Shown here: positions 7,943-15,927 of the stretch, one piece after another | Layout of the letters: each line of letters opens with the position of its first letter | Position numbering within the stretch: the first letter of the stretch is position 1 | From: Thermoplasmatota archaeon | GTDB lineage: Bacteria > Pseudomonadota > Gammaproteobacteria > Burkholderiales > Thiobacillaceae | Direction: 5' to 3' | DNA: 25,295 nucleotides | NCBI GenBank assembly: GCA_023475455.1 | Contig: JAMCVR010000129.1 | Location: 1 to 25,295 of the forward strand | Translations under genes and position numbers: made by a program | The notes under the pieces: generated by a model | What the model saw: the letters and a program-made list of their open reading frames with translations, nothing else | Told to the model about the DNA's origin: nothing | Database searches by the model: none

Positions 7943-8846
7943 ATGCGAACTCGACTTCGCCGAGGTGCGGCGCGCCTTCGACCACGCCGCCGCCAGCTAC
8001 GATGCGCACGCGGTGCTGCAGCGCGAAGTGTGCGACCGCCTGCTCGATCGCCTCGATTTTATGACCCTGCAGCCGGGCCGCGTGCTCGATGTCGGCAGCG
8101 GCACCGGTTACGGGCTGGCGCATCTGCGTGCGCGCTATACCGAGGCCGAATGCTGCGCGCTCGACATCGCGCCATCGATGCTGAAGGCCGCACGCGCACG
8201 CCTGCCGCAGCCGACGTGGGCGCAGCGCGCCCTGCAGCGCCTCACCCCTCACGCTTCATCCCTCACCCATCTGGCGTGCGCCGACATGGAGCGCCTGCCG
8301 TTTGCGCCCAACAGCATGAACCTGGTCTGGTCCAGCCTCGCCCTGCAATGGGCGCACGATCTGGGGGCCACGCTCAAGGGCTTTCATCGCGTGCTGGCGC
8401 CGGGCGGCCTCTTGATGTTCGCCACCTTCGGGCCCGACACGCTGAAGGAATTGCGTGCGGCCTTCTCGGTCGTCGACGATGCGCCGCACGTGAACCGCTT
8501 CATCGACCTGCACGACATCGGCGACATGCTGATCCACGCCGGCTTCGCCGGCCCGGTGATGGAAATGGACATGCTGACGCTGACCTATGCCGACCTCAAG
8601 TCGCTGATGCGCGACCTCAAGGGCATCGGCGCGCACAACGCGGCAACGACCCGGCGGCGCGGCCTGCTCGGCAAGTCGGCGTGGGCGCGGCTGGAGCGGG
8701 CGTACGAATCGAACCGGGCCGAAGGGCGTTTGCCGGCCACTTTCGAAGTGATCTACGGCCACGCGTGGGCAGGCGACAAGACGCGGCGCGAGGACGGCCG
8801 CCAGGTGATCCAGTGGAAAATTCAAAAAAAGCGCGCTGGCTTATGA
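7935..8846 (+). CDS. bioC: Malonyl-ACP O-methyltransferase
   Basis: BioC is a SAM-dependent methyltransferase that caps malonyl-ACP so that fatty-acid synthesis can build the pimelate chain. The protein has 303 residues. The class I motif is VLDVGSGTGYGLAHL (about 50-64), followed by the acidic CCALDIAPSML strand, CADMERLPF, and LVWSSLALQW, all typical. The N-terminal VRRAFDHAAASYDAHAVLQ is the usual BioC opening. Residues about 101-112 (RLTPHASSLTHL) come from a C/T-rich tract (8241-8270) that looks like a repeat-derived insertion. The start at 7935 overlaps bioH by 8 bp, and the stop overlaps bioD by 4 bp (ATGA). Confidence 0.95.
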   Translation: MAECELDFAEVRRAFDHAAASYDAHAVLQREVCDRLLDRLDFMTLQPGRVLDVGSGTGYGLAHLRARYTEAECCALDIAPSMLKAARARLPQPTWAQRALQRLTPHASSLTHLACADMERLPFAPNSMNLVWSSLALQWAHDLGATLKGFHRVLAPGGLLMFATFGPDTLKELRAAFSVVDDAPHVNRFIDLHDIGDMLIHAGFAGPVMEMDMLTLTYADLKSLMRDLKGIGAHNAATTRRRGLLGKSAWARLERAYESNRAEGRLPATFEVIYGHAWAGDKTRREDGRQVIQWKIQKKRAGL

Positions 8847-9610
8847 CCTCGACCACCCCACCTCACGCCTCACCCCTCGCGCCTCGCGGGTTCTTCGTCA
8901 CCGGAACCGACACCGGCGTCGGCAAGACGCGGGTGGCGGTGGCGCTGATCCACGCGTTGCGCGCGCAGGGTCTGCGGGTGGCTGCGATGAAGCCGGTGTC
9001 GGCCGGCAATGCGCCGGGCGAGCTGAACGAGGACGTGACGGCGCTGCTGCAGGCGGCCGACGTCGACGCCGACCTGCGCGACGTGAATCCCTACGCCTTT
9101 GCCGAGCCCGTTGCGCCGCACATCGCGGCGCAGCGGGCGGGCGTTCGGATCGAGCTGGAGGTCGTGGCCGCGGCGTATGCGCGGCTGGCTGCCGCGGCCG
9201 ACGTGGTGGTGGTCGAGGGCGCGGGCGGCTGGCGCGTGCCCTTGAACGAGCGCGAGGACATGGCGGATCTGGCGCGGCGCCTAGGCCTGCCGGTCGTGCT
9301 GGTGGTTGGCCTGCGACTCGGCTGTCTCAACCACGCGCTGCTGACGGCGGAGTCGATTGCGAATCGCCGGCTGCGGTGGGCCGGCTGGGTGGGCAATCAC
9401 ATCGATCCGGCGATGGCATTCCAGGCCGAAAATCTTGCGGCCCTGCATGCGCGTTTGCCGGCGCCGTGTCTGGGCGTGCAGGCTTTCCTTCCCGCAGGAT
9501 TTTCTTCGGAGGGTGTGCCGCATACGACACCACACGGGCTTCAGCCCGGAGCGGATCGGAGTCCCCTTGCGCGGCAATGGCTGACGCTGCCTGAAGAATT
9601 AGCATCTTAG
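8843..9610 (+). CDS. bioD: Dethiobiotin synthetase
   Basis: BioD is an ATP-dependent carboxylase that forms the ureido ring of dethiobiotin from DAPA. The protein has 255 residues. The P-loop GTDTGVGKT lies at 21-29 (K28), the substrate lysine is in MKPVSAG (K50), and VVEGAGGWRVPL is the second conserved segment. The N-terminal PPHASPLAPRG is encoded by a CCTCACG-rich tract, and the C-terminal VPHTTPHGLQPGADRS covers a short perfect hairpin (CGGGCT-TC-AGCCCG, 9535-9548). Both look like repeat-derived insertions absent from typical BioD. The start overlaps the bioC stop. It is the last gene of the biotin operon in this window; no terminator hairpin with a T-tract follows. Confidence 0.95.
   Translation: MTSTTPPHASPLAPRGFFVTGTDTGVGKTRVAVALIHALRAQGLRVAAMKPVSAGNAPGELNEDVTALLQAADVDADLRDVNPYAFAEPVAPHIAAQRAGVRIELEVVAAAYARLAAAADVVVVEGAGGWRVPLNEREDMADLARRLGLPVVLVVGLRLGCLNHALLTAESIANRRLRWAGWVGNHIDPAMAFQAENLAALHARLPAPCLGVQAFLPAGFSSEGVPHTTPHGLQPGADRSPLARQWLTLPEELAS
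9535..9548. repeat. Short perfect hairpin inside the bioD 3' end
   Basis: CGGGCT and AGCCCG form a perfect 6-bp stem around a TC loop. It resembles dispersed intergenic hairpins of GC-rich proteobacteria and lies in a part of BioD that looks unlike the family. Confidence 0.4.
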
Positions 9611-9660
9611 AATAGTCTATAATAACGATATTTAATAATTAAATCAATAACTTAATATGA
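9605..9660 (+). promoter_or_regulatory. AT-rich promoter-like region upstream of the oxidase operon
   Basis: Between bioD and the DUF2244 gene lies a sharply AT-rich island in an otherwise GC-rich sequence. It contains a perfect TATAAT (9618-9623) and a TAATAT (9653-9658). No good -35 sits at the right distance for either, so the exact promoter is uncertain. It is the only obvious entry point for transcription of the coxBAC operon. Confidence 0.35.
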
Positions 9661-9739
9661 TCGTACTGCTTGTTCGGGAGCGGGGCGTCGTGTTACTGTC
9701 CGCGACATATTGCCGCACGCGGTTTCCTCGATTCCAGCC

Positions 9740-10225
9740 ATGGAACAGGTCAAGACGGAAGACTGGGCGGGCGGGTCAGCTGGCGCGTTTGTATTCCAAT
9801 CCCGCCCCAACCATTCGCTGACGCGCTCCCAGGAACGGCTCGCGTTCTGGAGCCTGGCGGCACTGTGTTTTGCAACGGCGATCGGCTTTGCGTGGATGGG
9901 GTACTGGCTGATCCTGCCGTTTGCCGGACTGGAGATCGGCTTGCTGGCCTGGGCATTCGAGGTCTTGCGCAGCCGCGAGGGGGATTACGAAACCCTCATG
10001 ATCGAAGGCGACGTGGTGGTGCTGGAACGGCACTGCGGTCACCGCGTGGCGCGTCGTGAAATGAATCGCCAGTGGGCACGTGTGGTGTGCGATTGCAGGT
10101 CACCGGGCAGAAATTGCCGCCTCAGCCTGAGTTCGCATGGCCGCGCAACGGAAGTTGGGCAGTATCTGAGCGACGAGGCGCGGCTGCGACTGGCCGCCGC
10201 GTTGCGAAGCAGGTTGCAAGGATAA
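9740..10225 (+). CDS. DUF2244 family membrane protein
   Basis: This 161-residue inner-membrane protein is of the DUF2244 type, commonly found directly upstream of coxB in betaproteobacteria; function unknown. After a soluble N-terminus (SRPNHSLTRSQERLAFW) there are two closely spaced hydrophobic segments, LAALCFATAIGFAWMGYWL and LPFAGLEIGLLAWAFEVL. A C-terminal soluble domain follows with YETLMIEGDVVVLERH and a terminal LSDEARLRLAAALRSRL helix. The start at 9740 is an ATG; a TTG at 9710 would add ten residues. Context suggests a link to cytochrome oxidase assembly or regulation, but this is inference. Confidence 0.82.
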   Translation: MEQVKTEDWAGGSAGAFVFQSRPNHSLTRSQERLAFWSLAALCFATAIGFAWMGYWLILPFAGLEIGLLAWAFEVLRSREGDYETLMIEGDVVVLERHCGHRVARREMNRQWARVVCDCRSPGRNCRLSLSSHGRATEVGQYLSDEARLRLAAALRSRLQG

Positions 10226-10239
10226 CGAAGCGCAGCAGG

Positions 10240-10257
10240 TTGCAGGAACGATTGCAA
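10240..10257. promoter_or_regulatory. Inverted repeat upstream of coxB (possible operator)
   Basis: TTGCA (10240-10244) and TGCAA (10253-10257) are separated by 8 bp in the 81-bp gap between the DUF2244 gene and coxB. AGCAGGTTGCA also occurs as a direct repeat (10208-10218 and 10234-10244). A regulator site or simple chance are both possible. Confidence 0.25.
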
Positions 10258-10306
10258 CGCACGCCGCGACGACACCAATAACGGGGACGAGAGGACGGGG
10301 GACGCG

Positions 10307-11461
10307 ATGAAAGGCAAGTGGCAACGGGCAGGACTGGTGGGGGCGGCGCTGGCGTTCAGCCAGCCAATACTGGCGGAATACGCATACAACCTGCAAACAC
10401 CGGCAAGCCGGGTGGCGCAGGACGTGTTCCAGCTGCACACCCTCATCATGCTGGTGTGTCTGGGAATTTTCGTGGTGGTGTTCGGCGCGATGTTCTATTC
10501 GCTGCTGAAGCACCGCAAGTCGCTGGGCCACCAGGCGGCGCATTTCCACGAAAACACCACGGTCGAAGTGATCTGGACGGTGATCCCGTTCGTGATCCTG
10601 GTGGGCATGGCCTATCCCGCCGCCAAGGTGGTGATCGACATGAAGGACACCACCAACCCGGACATGACGATCAAGATCACCGGCTACCAGTGGAAATGGG
10701 GCTACGACTACCTCAACGACGACGTCAGCTTTTACAGCAACCTCGCCACGCCGCGCGAACAGATCGAGGGCCGGGCCGAAAAGGGCGAGCATTATCTGCT
10801 GGAAGTCGACGAGCCGATGGTGGTGCCGGTCGGCAAGCGCGTGCGCCTGCTGATCACCGCCAACGACGTGCTGCACTCCTGGTGGGTGCCTGCGCTCGGC
10901 GCCAAGCAGGATGCGATTCCCGGCTTCATCCGCGACAGCTGGTTCAAGGCCGACAGGATCGGCACCTACCGCGGCCAGTGCGTCGAGCTGTGCGGCAAGG
11001 ATCACGGCTTCATGCCGATCGTGGTTGAAGTGGTGTCGGAAGAGGATTACGCCGCCTGGGTGGCGAAGAAGAAAGGCGCGGCGCAAGCCGCCGCGTCCGA
11101 CAGTGCCAAATCCTTCGAAATGGCCGAGCTGATGCAGCGCGGAGAGAAGGTCTACCAGGCCAATTGCGCCGCCTGCCATCAGGCCGACGGCAAAGGCCTG
11201 CCCGGCACCTTCCCGGCAATCAGCGGTTCCCCGGTCGCCACCGGGCCGATTGCCGATCACATCGCCGTCGTGCTGAACGGCAGGCCGGGGACGGCGATGG
11301 CAGCGTTCGCCGGCCAGTTGTCCGACGCCGATGTCGCCGCCGTCGTGACCTACCAGCGCAACGCGTGGGACAACAAGACGGGCGACCTGGCGCAGCCTGC
11401 CCAGATCGCCGCCGCACGGGGTAATGCCGCCAGCGAAGCCGCGGCGCCCGCTGCGCAGTAA
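10307..11461 (+). CDS. coxB: Cytochrome c oxidase subunit II with fused cytochrome c domain
   Basis: Subunit II of a haem-copper oxidase receives electrons through CuA. The protein has 384 residues. There is an N-terminal signal-like segment (about 1-23), two transmembrane helices at about 43-65 and 88-110, then a periplasmic cupredoxin domain. CuA ligands are visible: H190 (LHSWWV), C225, E227 and C229 (CVELCGKDH), H233 and M236. After an Ala-rich linker (about 255-268), a class I cytochrome c domain follows with CAACH (C287, C290, H291), making this a caa3-like subunit II. A purine-rich GGGGGA lies just before the ATG. It is followed 24 bp later by coxA in one operon. Confidence 0.96.
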   Translation: MKGKWQRAGLVGAALAFSQPILAEYAYNLQTPASRVAQDVFQLHTLIMLVCLGIFVVVFGAMFYSLLKHRKSLGHQAAHFHENTTVEVIWTVIPFVILVGMAYPAAKVVIDMKDTTNPDMTIKITGYQWKWGYDYLNDDVSFYSNLATPREQIEGRAEKGEHYLLEVDEPMVVPVGKRVRLLITANDVLHSWWVPALGAKQDAIPGFIRDSWFKADRIGTYRGQCVELCGKDHGFMPIVVEVVSEEDYAAWVAKKKGAAQAAASDSAKSFEMAELMQRGEKVYQANCAACHQADGKGLPGTFPAISGSPVATGPIADHIAVVLNGRPGTAMAAFAGQLSDADVAAVVTYQRNAWDNKTGDLAQPAQIAAARGNAASEAAAPAAQ

Positions 11462-11485
11462 ACAAAATCAAGAGGAGAGCACACG

Positions 11486-13063
11486 ATGTCTGATGCCGCA
11501 CACGCCCACGACGATCACGGCCACGGTCATCCGACCGGGGTCATGCGCTGGCTGACCACCACCAACCACAAGGATATCGGCACGCTGTACCTGTGGTTCG
11601 CGCTCATCATGCTGTTTGTGGCGGGCACCATGGCGCTGCTGATTCGCGCCGAACTGTTCCAGCCCGGCCTGCAGCTGACCAACCCGGATTTCTTCAACCA
11701 GCTCACCACGATGCATGGCCTGATCATGATTTTCGGGGTCATCATGCCGGCCTTCTCCGGCTTTGCGAACTGGCAGGTGCCGCTGATGCTGGGCGCACCC
11801 GACATGGCGTTTCCGCGCATGAACAACCTGGCGTTCTGGGTTCTGCCGGTGGCGGCCTTGCTGCTGATGGTGTCGTTCTGGCTGCCTGGCGGCGCAGTCG
11901 CGGGCGGCTGGACGATGTATCCGCCGCTCTATATCCAGGGCGGCATGTCCTATGACCTGACGATTCTGGCTGTCCACATCATGGGCCTGTCGTCGATCAT
12001 GGGCTCGATCAACATCATCACCACCATCCTCAACATGCGCGCGCCCGGCCTCACGCTGATGAAGATGCCGCTGTTCTGCTGGACCTGGCTGATCACCGCC
12101 TATCTGCTGATCGCCACGATGCCGGTGCTGGCGGGGGCGGTGACCATGCTGCTGACCGACCGCAACTTCGGCACGCACTTCTTCAACGCGGCGGGCGGCG
12201 GCGACCCGGTGATGTTCCAGCACATCTTCTGGTTCTTCGCCCACCCCGAGGTGTACATCCTGATTCTGCCGGCCTTCGGCATCGTCTCGCAGGTGATCCC
12301 GACCTTCGCGCGCAAGCCGCTGTTCGGCTATGCCTCGATGGTGTATGCGACGGCTTCCATCGCGATCCTGTCGTTCATCGTGTGGGCGCACCACATGTTC
12401 ACCGTGGGGATGCCCGCCGCCGCGCAGCTGTTCTTCATGTTCTCGACCATGCTGATCGCGGTGCCGACCGGGGTGAAGGTGTTCAACTGGGTGGCGACGA
12501 TGTGGAAGGGCTCGATGACCTTCGAGACGCCGATGCTGTTCGCCATCGCCTTCGTCTGCCTGTTCACCATCGGCGGCTTCTCCGGCCTGGTGCTGGCGAT
12601 CGCGCCGGTCGACATCCAGCTGCACGACACCTATTACGTGGTGGCGCATTTCCACTACGTGCTGGTGTCCGGCGCGCTGTTCGCGATCTTCGCCGGCATC
12701 TACTACTGGCTGCCGAAATGGACCGGCCACATGTACGACGAGACGCTGGGCAAGTGGCACTTCTGGCTGTCGGTGATCGGCATGAATATCGTGTTCTTCC
12801 CGATGCACTTCCTCGGCCTGGCCGGCATGCCGCGCCGCATCCCCGACTATGCGCTGCAGTTCACCGAGTTCAACCAGATCGCCACGATGGGCGCCTTCAT
12901 CTTCGGCTTCAGCCAGCTGATCTTCCTGGCAATAGTGCTGAAGGCGATCAAGGGCGGCGCCAAGGCGACCGACCGGGTGTGGGAAGGTGCGGAAGGGCTG
13001 GAATGGACGCTGCCGTCGCCTCCGCCCTACCATACCTTTGAAACCGCGCCGGTGGTGAAATGA
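11486..13063 (+). CDS. coxA: Cytochrome c oxidase subunit I
   Basis: CoxA is the catalytic subunit of the aa3-type proton-pumping oxidase. The protein has 525 residues and about 12 transmembrane helices. Metal ligands are visible: H77 (TMHGLI) and H390 for low-spin haem a, H388 for haem a3 (VAHFHYV), and H253, H302 and H303 for CuB, with the cross-linking Y257 in HPEVY. D106 (GAPDMAF) and E255 of the D channel and K331 (PTGVKVF) of the K channel are present, so it is an A-type enzyme. The N-terminus is His-rich ([12 protein letters not shown]). AGAGGAGAG lies about 8 bases before the ATG. The stop overlaps the next small gene (ATGA). Confidence 0.98.
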   Translation: MSDAAHAHDDHGHGHPTGVMRWLTTTNHKDIGTLYLWFALIMLFVAGTMALLIRAELFQPGLQLTNPDFFNQLTTMHGLIMIFGVIMPAFSGFANWQVPLMLGAPDMAFPRMNNLAFWVLPVAALLLMVSFWLPGGAVAGGWTMYPPLYIQGGMSYDLTILAVHIMGLSSIMGSINIITTILNMRAPGLTLMKMPLFCWTWLITAYLLIATMPVLAGAVTMLLTDRNFGTHFFNAAGGGDPVMFQHIFWFFAHPEVYILILPAFGIVSQVIPTFARKPLFGYASMVYATASIAILSFIVWAHHMFTVGMPAAAQLFFMFSTMLIAVPTGVKVFNWVATMWKGSMTFETPMLFAIAFVCLFTIGGFSGLVLAIAPVDIQLHDTYYVVAHFHYVLVSGALFAIFAGIYYWLPKWTGHMYDETLGKWHFWLSVIGMNIVFFPMHFLGLAGMPRRIPDYALQFTEFNQIATMGAFIFGFSQLIFLAIVLKAIKGGAKATDRVWEGAEGLEWTLPSPPPYHTFETAPVVK

Positions 13064-13179
13064 GCGAAGGCGTGGCGGGCATGGCAGAGAAGCGCAGCGG
13101 CAAAACCCGCACGGCAGTCATTCTGGCGGCGTTTGCCCTGGGCCTGTTCCTGTTCACCCTGTACACCGGGCTGAAATAA
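13060..13179 (+). CDS. Small cytochrome oxidase assembly-type membrane protein (39 residues)
   Basis: An ATG overlapping the coxA stop (ATGA) opens a 39-codon frame. It has a short polar N-terminus ([17 protein letters not shown]) and then one hydrophobic helix ([20 protein letters not shown]) ending in LK. It matches the tiny single-pass proteins found between coxA and ctaG in betaproteobacteria and annotated as cytochrome oxidase small assembly proteins. It ends 3 bp before ctaG. Overlap, position and composition support it; no biochemical role is visible in the sequence. Confidence 0.8.
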   Translation: MSEGVAGMAEKRSGKTRTAVILAAFALGLFLFTLYTGLK

Positions 13180-13182
13180 ACC

Positions 13183-13737
13183 ATGGCTGCGGGCAATGCC
13201 AAAACGCTGGCCAAGCTCGTTGTGGCGACGCTGGGCATGTTCGGGTTCGGCTTTGCCCTGGTGCCGTTTTATTACAAGATTTGCGAGGTGACGGGGATCA
13301 ATTCCGGTGCCGAGCAAAGCCTGGCGAAGAACACGCAGGTCGACAGCAGCCGCTGGGTCATGCTGGAATTCGACGCCAATACCAACGAGGCGCTGCCGTG
13401 GCGGTTCAAGCCCCTGCAGCGCAGCCTCAGGGTGCATCCGGGCCAGCTGGTGCAGGTGGAATACGAAGTCAGCAATACCAGCGACCGGCCCATCGTGGGA
13501 CAGGCGGTGCCAAGCTACGGACCGGCGCGCGCGGCGGAATTTTTCAAGAAGATCGAATGTTTCTGCTTCACGCCGCAAACCCTGGCTGCGGGCGAGTCCC
13601 GCCGCATGCCGGTGCTGTTCGTGCTGGATCCGGCCATGGACAGGGAAGTGCATACCGTGACGCTGTCGTACACCTTCTTCAACGCCGGGATGGAGGGGCA
13701 AACGACGGATGCGCGGAAGGGCCAGCCTCATGGCTGA
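13183..13737 (+). CDS. ctaG: Cytochrome c oxidase copper chaperone CtaG/Cox11
   Basis: Cox11 inserts copper into the CuB site of subunit I. The 184-residue protein has one N-terminal transmembrane helix (about 10-28) with VPFYYKICEVTG immediately after it. The periplasmic immunoglobulin-like domain carries the copper-binding CFCF motif (C126, C128) in KKIECFCFTPQTL. The family segment PVLFVLDP is also present, and the C-terminus reads TLSYTFF. It lies 3 bp after the small assembly gene and overlaps the following DUF2970 gene by 8 bp. Confidence 0.96.
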   Translation: MAAGNAKTLAKLVVATLGMFGFGFALVPFYYKICEVTGINSGAEQSLAKNTQVDSSRWVMLEFDANTNEALPWRFKPLQRSLRVHPGQLVQVEYEVSNTSDRPIVGQAVPSYGPARAAEFFKKIECFCFTPQTLAAGESRRMPVLFVLDPAMDREVHTVTLSYTFFNAGMEGQTTDARKGQPHG

Positions 13738-13930
13738 AGGCGGCGGCAACCTCAAGGCCGCCCTCGCGGTGTTCTGGAGCTTTTTTGGCGTGCGCAAGCG
13801 GCGCGATTACGACGCCGACTCGCAAAATCTGACGCCGGCGCAGGTCGTCATCGCCGGACTGATTGGCGGTGTGGTTTTCGTGTTGGCGATGTTGTTGCTG
13901 GCATATCTGGCGATGCAGTTCGTGAAATGA
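13730..13930 (+). CDS. DUF2970 family small membrane protein
   Basis: This 66-residue protein has the DUF2970 pattern: NLKAALAVFWSFFGVRKRRDYDAD followed by LTPAQVVIAGLIGGVVF and one C-terminal transmembrane helix (VFVLAMLLLAYLAM). It is typical of betaproteobacterial cox operons between ctaG and coxC; its function is unknown. The start at 13730 overlaps ctaG, with GGAAGG about nine bases upstream. An in-frame ATG at 13709 is possible but less likely. Confidence 0.85.
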   Translation: MAEGGGNLKAALAVFWSFFGVRKRRDYDADSQNLTPAQVVIAGLIGGVVFVLAMLLLAYLAMQFVK

Positions 13931-13961
13931 ACGGTCTACGAAACAGGAAAGAGGGGATGAG

Positions 13962-14828
13962 ATGAGTCTGGCACAAACCGATAAATATTATTTGCCGCAA
14001 CCTTCGCTCTGGCCGATCATCGGCTCGGTGGCGCTGCTGCTGATGGCGGCGGGCGGCACCCTGACCATGCGCGAGGTCGCCAACGGCGGCTGGGTGCTGC
14101 TGGCCGGGGTGGCGATCCTGCTTTACATGATGTTCGGCTGGTTCGGCGAAGTGATTCGCGACAGCGAGGCGGGCCGTTACAACAGGCAGGTCGACAGCTC
14201 GTTCCGCTGGTCGATGAGCTGGTTCATCTTTTCCGAAGTGATGTTCTTTGCCGCCTTCTTCGGCGCGTTGTTCTATACTCGGGTGCTGTCGGTGCCCTGG
14301 CTGGCGGACGCCGAGACGGGCAGCCTGCTGTGGGAGGGATTCAAGGCGACCTGGCCGACCGCAGGGCCGGGGCTGACGAAGGACGGATACGAGTTCACGC
14401 CGATGGGCGCGTGGGGCATTCCGGCGATCAACACCCTGCTGCTGCTGTCCTCCGGGGTGACGGTCACCTGGGCGCACTGGGGCCTGAAAAAGGGCAACCG
14501 CACGCAGTTGATCCTGGGGCTGGCGATGACGGTGGCCCTGGGCGCGGTATTCCTGGGCTTGCAGGTATACGAATACATCCACGCCTATACGGAAATGGGC
14601 CTGACGCTGGGCGCGGGCGTCTACGGCGCCACCTTCTTCATGCTGACCGGCTTCCACGGCTTTCACGTGCTGATCGGCACGACGATGCTGATCGTGATGC
14701 TGCTGCGTTCGATCGCCGGCCATTTCACGGCCGAGCATCACTTCGCCTTCGAGGCGGTGTCGTGGTACTGGCACTTCGTCGACGTGGTGTGGGTGCTGCT
14801 GTTCGTCGTGGTGTACTGGCTGATCTAG
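13962..14828 (+). CDS. coxC: Cytochrome c oxidase subunit III
   Basis: Subunit III of the aa3-type oxidase stabilises the catalytic subunit and has no metal centres. The protein has 288 residues with about seven transmembrane helices. Typical segments are SFRWSMSWFIFSEVMFFAAFFGALFY near the middle, NTLLLLSSGVTVTWAHWGL, the YTEMGLTLGAGVYGATFFMLTGFHGFHVLIG region, and the C-terminal SWYWHFVDVVWVLLFVVVYW. AGAGGGGATGAG precedes the start. The gene ends the coxBAC operon, followed by two hairpins, one of them a terminator. Confidence 0.97.
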   Translation: MSLAQTDKYYLPQPSLWPIIGSVALLLMAAGGTLTMREVANGGWVLLAGVAILLYMMFGWFGEVIRDSEAGRYNRQVDSSFRWSMSWFIFSEVMFFAAFFGALFYTRVLSVPWLADAETGSLLWEGFKATWPTAGPGLTKDGYEFTPMGAWGIPAINTLLLLSSGVTVTWAHWGLKKGNRTQLILGLAMTVALGAVFLGLQVYEYIHAYTEMGLTLGAGVYGATFFMLTGFHGFHVLIGTTMLIVMLLRSIAGHFTAEHHFAFEAVSWYWHFVDVVWVLLFVVVYWLI

Positions 14829-14842
14829 CCGTTCCGCGAAAC

Positions 14843-14869
14843 CCGGCGCCCGCCAATATGCGGCGCCGG
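14843..14869. other. GC-rich hairpin after coxC
   Basis: CCGGCGCC (14843-14850) pairs perfectly with GGCGCCGG (14862-14869) across 11 bases. It has no T-tract of its own and lies just before the terminator, so it may protect the transcript end. Confidence 0.5.
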
Positions 14870-14871
14870 TT

Positions 14872-14900
14872 AAAAAAAGCCGCGTATAGCGCGGCTTTTT
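14872..14900. terminator. Bidirectional rho-independent terminator
   Basis: GCCGCG (14879-14884) pairs with CGCGGC (14890-14895), flanked by seven A on one side and five T on the other. It serves both coxC on the plus strand and the convergent twin-transmembrane gene on the minus strand. Confidence 0.9.
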
Positions 14901-14911
14901 GTTGCTGAGGC

Positions 14912-15112
14912 TCAACGCAGCCCGTTTTGCGGGATGAAGCCGAAGTAGTATCCGCCCATCAGCAGAAGGAACAGGGTGAGGGAGAGGGCGACGCGCACGG
15001 TGAGCATTTTGACGGTGCGGTCGGATTGGCCCTTGTCCTTGATGAGATAGTAGAGCGCGCTGGCGAGGCTGGCCAGGATGAAGACGATGAACAGCAGGGC
15101 AAGGATGCGCAT
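14912..15112 (-). CDS. Twin transmembrane (DUF2909-like) small protein
   Basis: The protein has 66 residues with two hydrophobic helices: RILALLFIVFILASLASALYY, a polar loop KDKGQSDRTVKML, then VALSLTLFLLLMGGYYFGF. This is the pattern of the small twin-transmembrane proteins encoded opposite the cox genes between coxC and SURF1 in betaproteobacteria. The ATG at 15112 has GGGAGA upstream; the open frame to 15166 adds 18 residues that look non-coding. It is convergent with coxC across the terminator. Function is unknown, with an oxidase-assembly link inferred from position. Confidence 0.82.
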   Translation of the reverse strand: MRILALLFIVFILASLASALYYLIKDKGQSDRTVKMLTVRVALSLTLFLLLMGGYYFGFIPQNGLR

Positions 15113-15160
15113 GAAACGGGTCTCCCGGCAAATTTCCAGTCTAACCGGATTGTGCGGCCC

Positions 15161-15910
15161 ATGCACTTGCTGAAGCTGCGCGTCGGCTCATGGCTGTTTG
15201 CGCCGACCCTGTGGCCGACGCTGGCGGCGCTGTTTTTCTTCGTGCTGACCCTCTCGCTCGGCAACTGGCAAAGCGGGCGCGCCGATGCCAAGCGTGCCCT
15301 GCAGGCGCGTTACGACGCGGCGCTGCGTGAAGCTCCGATCCACGTCGGCAATACGCTGCTGGATCGCGACAGCGTGCTTTTCCGCAAGCTGGAGGTCGAG
15401 GGCGTGTTCGACGACGCGCACACGATCCTGCTGGACAACCGGGTGATGAACGGCGTGGCGGGATATCACGTGCTGACGCCGCTGCGGATCGACGGCGGTC
15501 CGCTCGCCATTCTGGTCAATCGCGGCTGGGTGGCCGCCGGACGTTCGCGTGAGCAGGTGCCGGCGCCGCCGACGCCGGCCGGCAGAGTGAGGCTGGAGGG
15601 CATGGCGGTCGATCCGCAGGCGCGCTATGTCGAACTGGCGCCGACCGCGCCGTCGGGACGCGTCTGGCAGAACCTCGACTTTGCGCGCTATGCGGCGACC
15701 ACCGGGCTCCGGCTGCAACCGGTGCTGCTGCTGCAGACCAGCAGTCTGCCTGACGGATTGCAGCGCAACTGGCCGCGACCCGATAGCAGGGTCGATACCC
15801 ATGTCGGCTATGCCTTCCAGTGGTACAGTTTGGCGGCGACACTGACGGTGTTGTGGCTGATAATGAACGTCAAGCGTTGCCATGACGGCGCCGCGAATTC
15901 GAAGCCTTGA
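15161..15910 (+). CDS. SURF1 family cytochrome oxidase assembly protein
   Basis: SURF1 helps insert haem a into subunit I. The 249-residue protein has an N-terminal helix (about 18-36), a periplasmic domain and a C-terminal helix (about 217-237), the family topology. Conserved motifs are LGNWQSGRADAK after the first helix, LLDNRVMNGVAGYHVLTPL, VNRGWVAAGRS, and GYAFQWYSLAATL at the last helix. The frame is open upstream, but the family start is MHLLKLRVGSW at 15161. It is divergent from the twin-transmembrane gene with about 48 bp between the starts, so a promoter must lie there. The stop overlaps the next frame if that uses the TTG at 15907. Confidence 0.93.
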   Translation: MHLLKLRVGSWLFAPTLWPTLAALFFFVLTLSLGNWQSGRADAKRALQARYDAALREAPIHVGNTLLDRDSVLFRKLEVEGVFDDAHTILLDNRVMNGVAGYHVLTPLRIDGGPLAILVNRGWVAAGRSREQVPAPPTPAGRVRLEGMAVDPQARYVELAPTAPSGRVWQNLDFARYAATTGLRLQPVLLLQTSSLPDGLQRNWPRPDSRVDTHVGYAFQWYSLAATLTVLWLIMNVKRCHDGAANSKP

Positions 15911-15927
15911 ACAAGAAACATAGCCCC

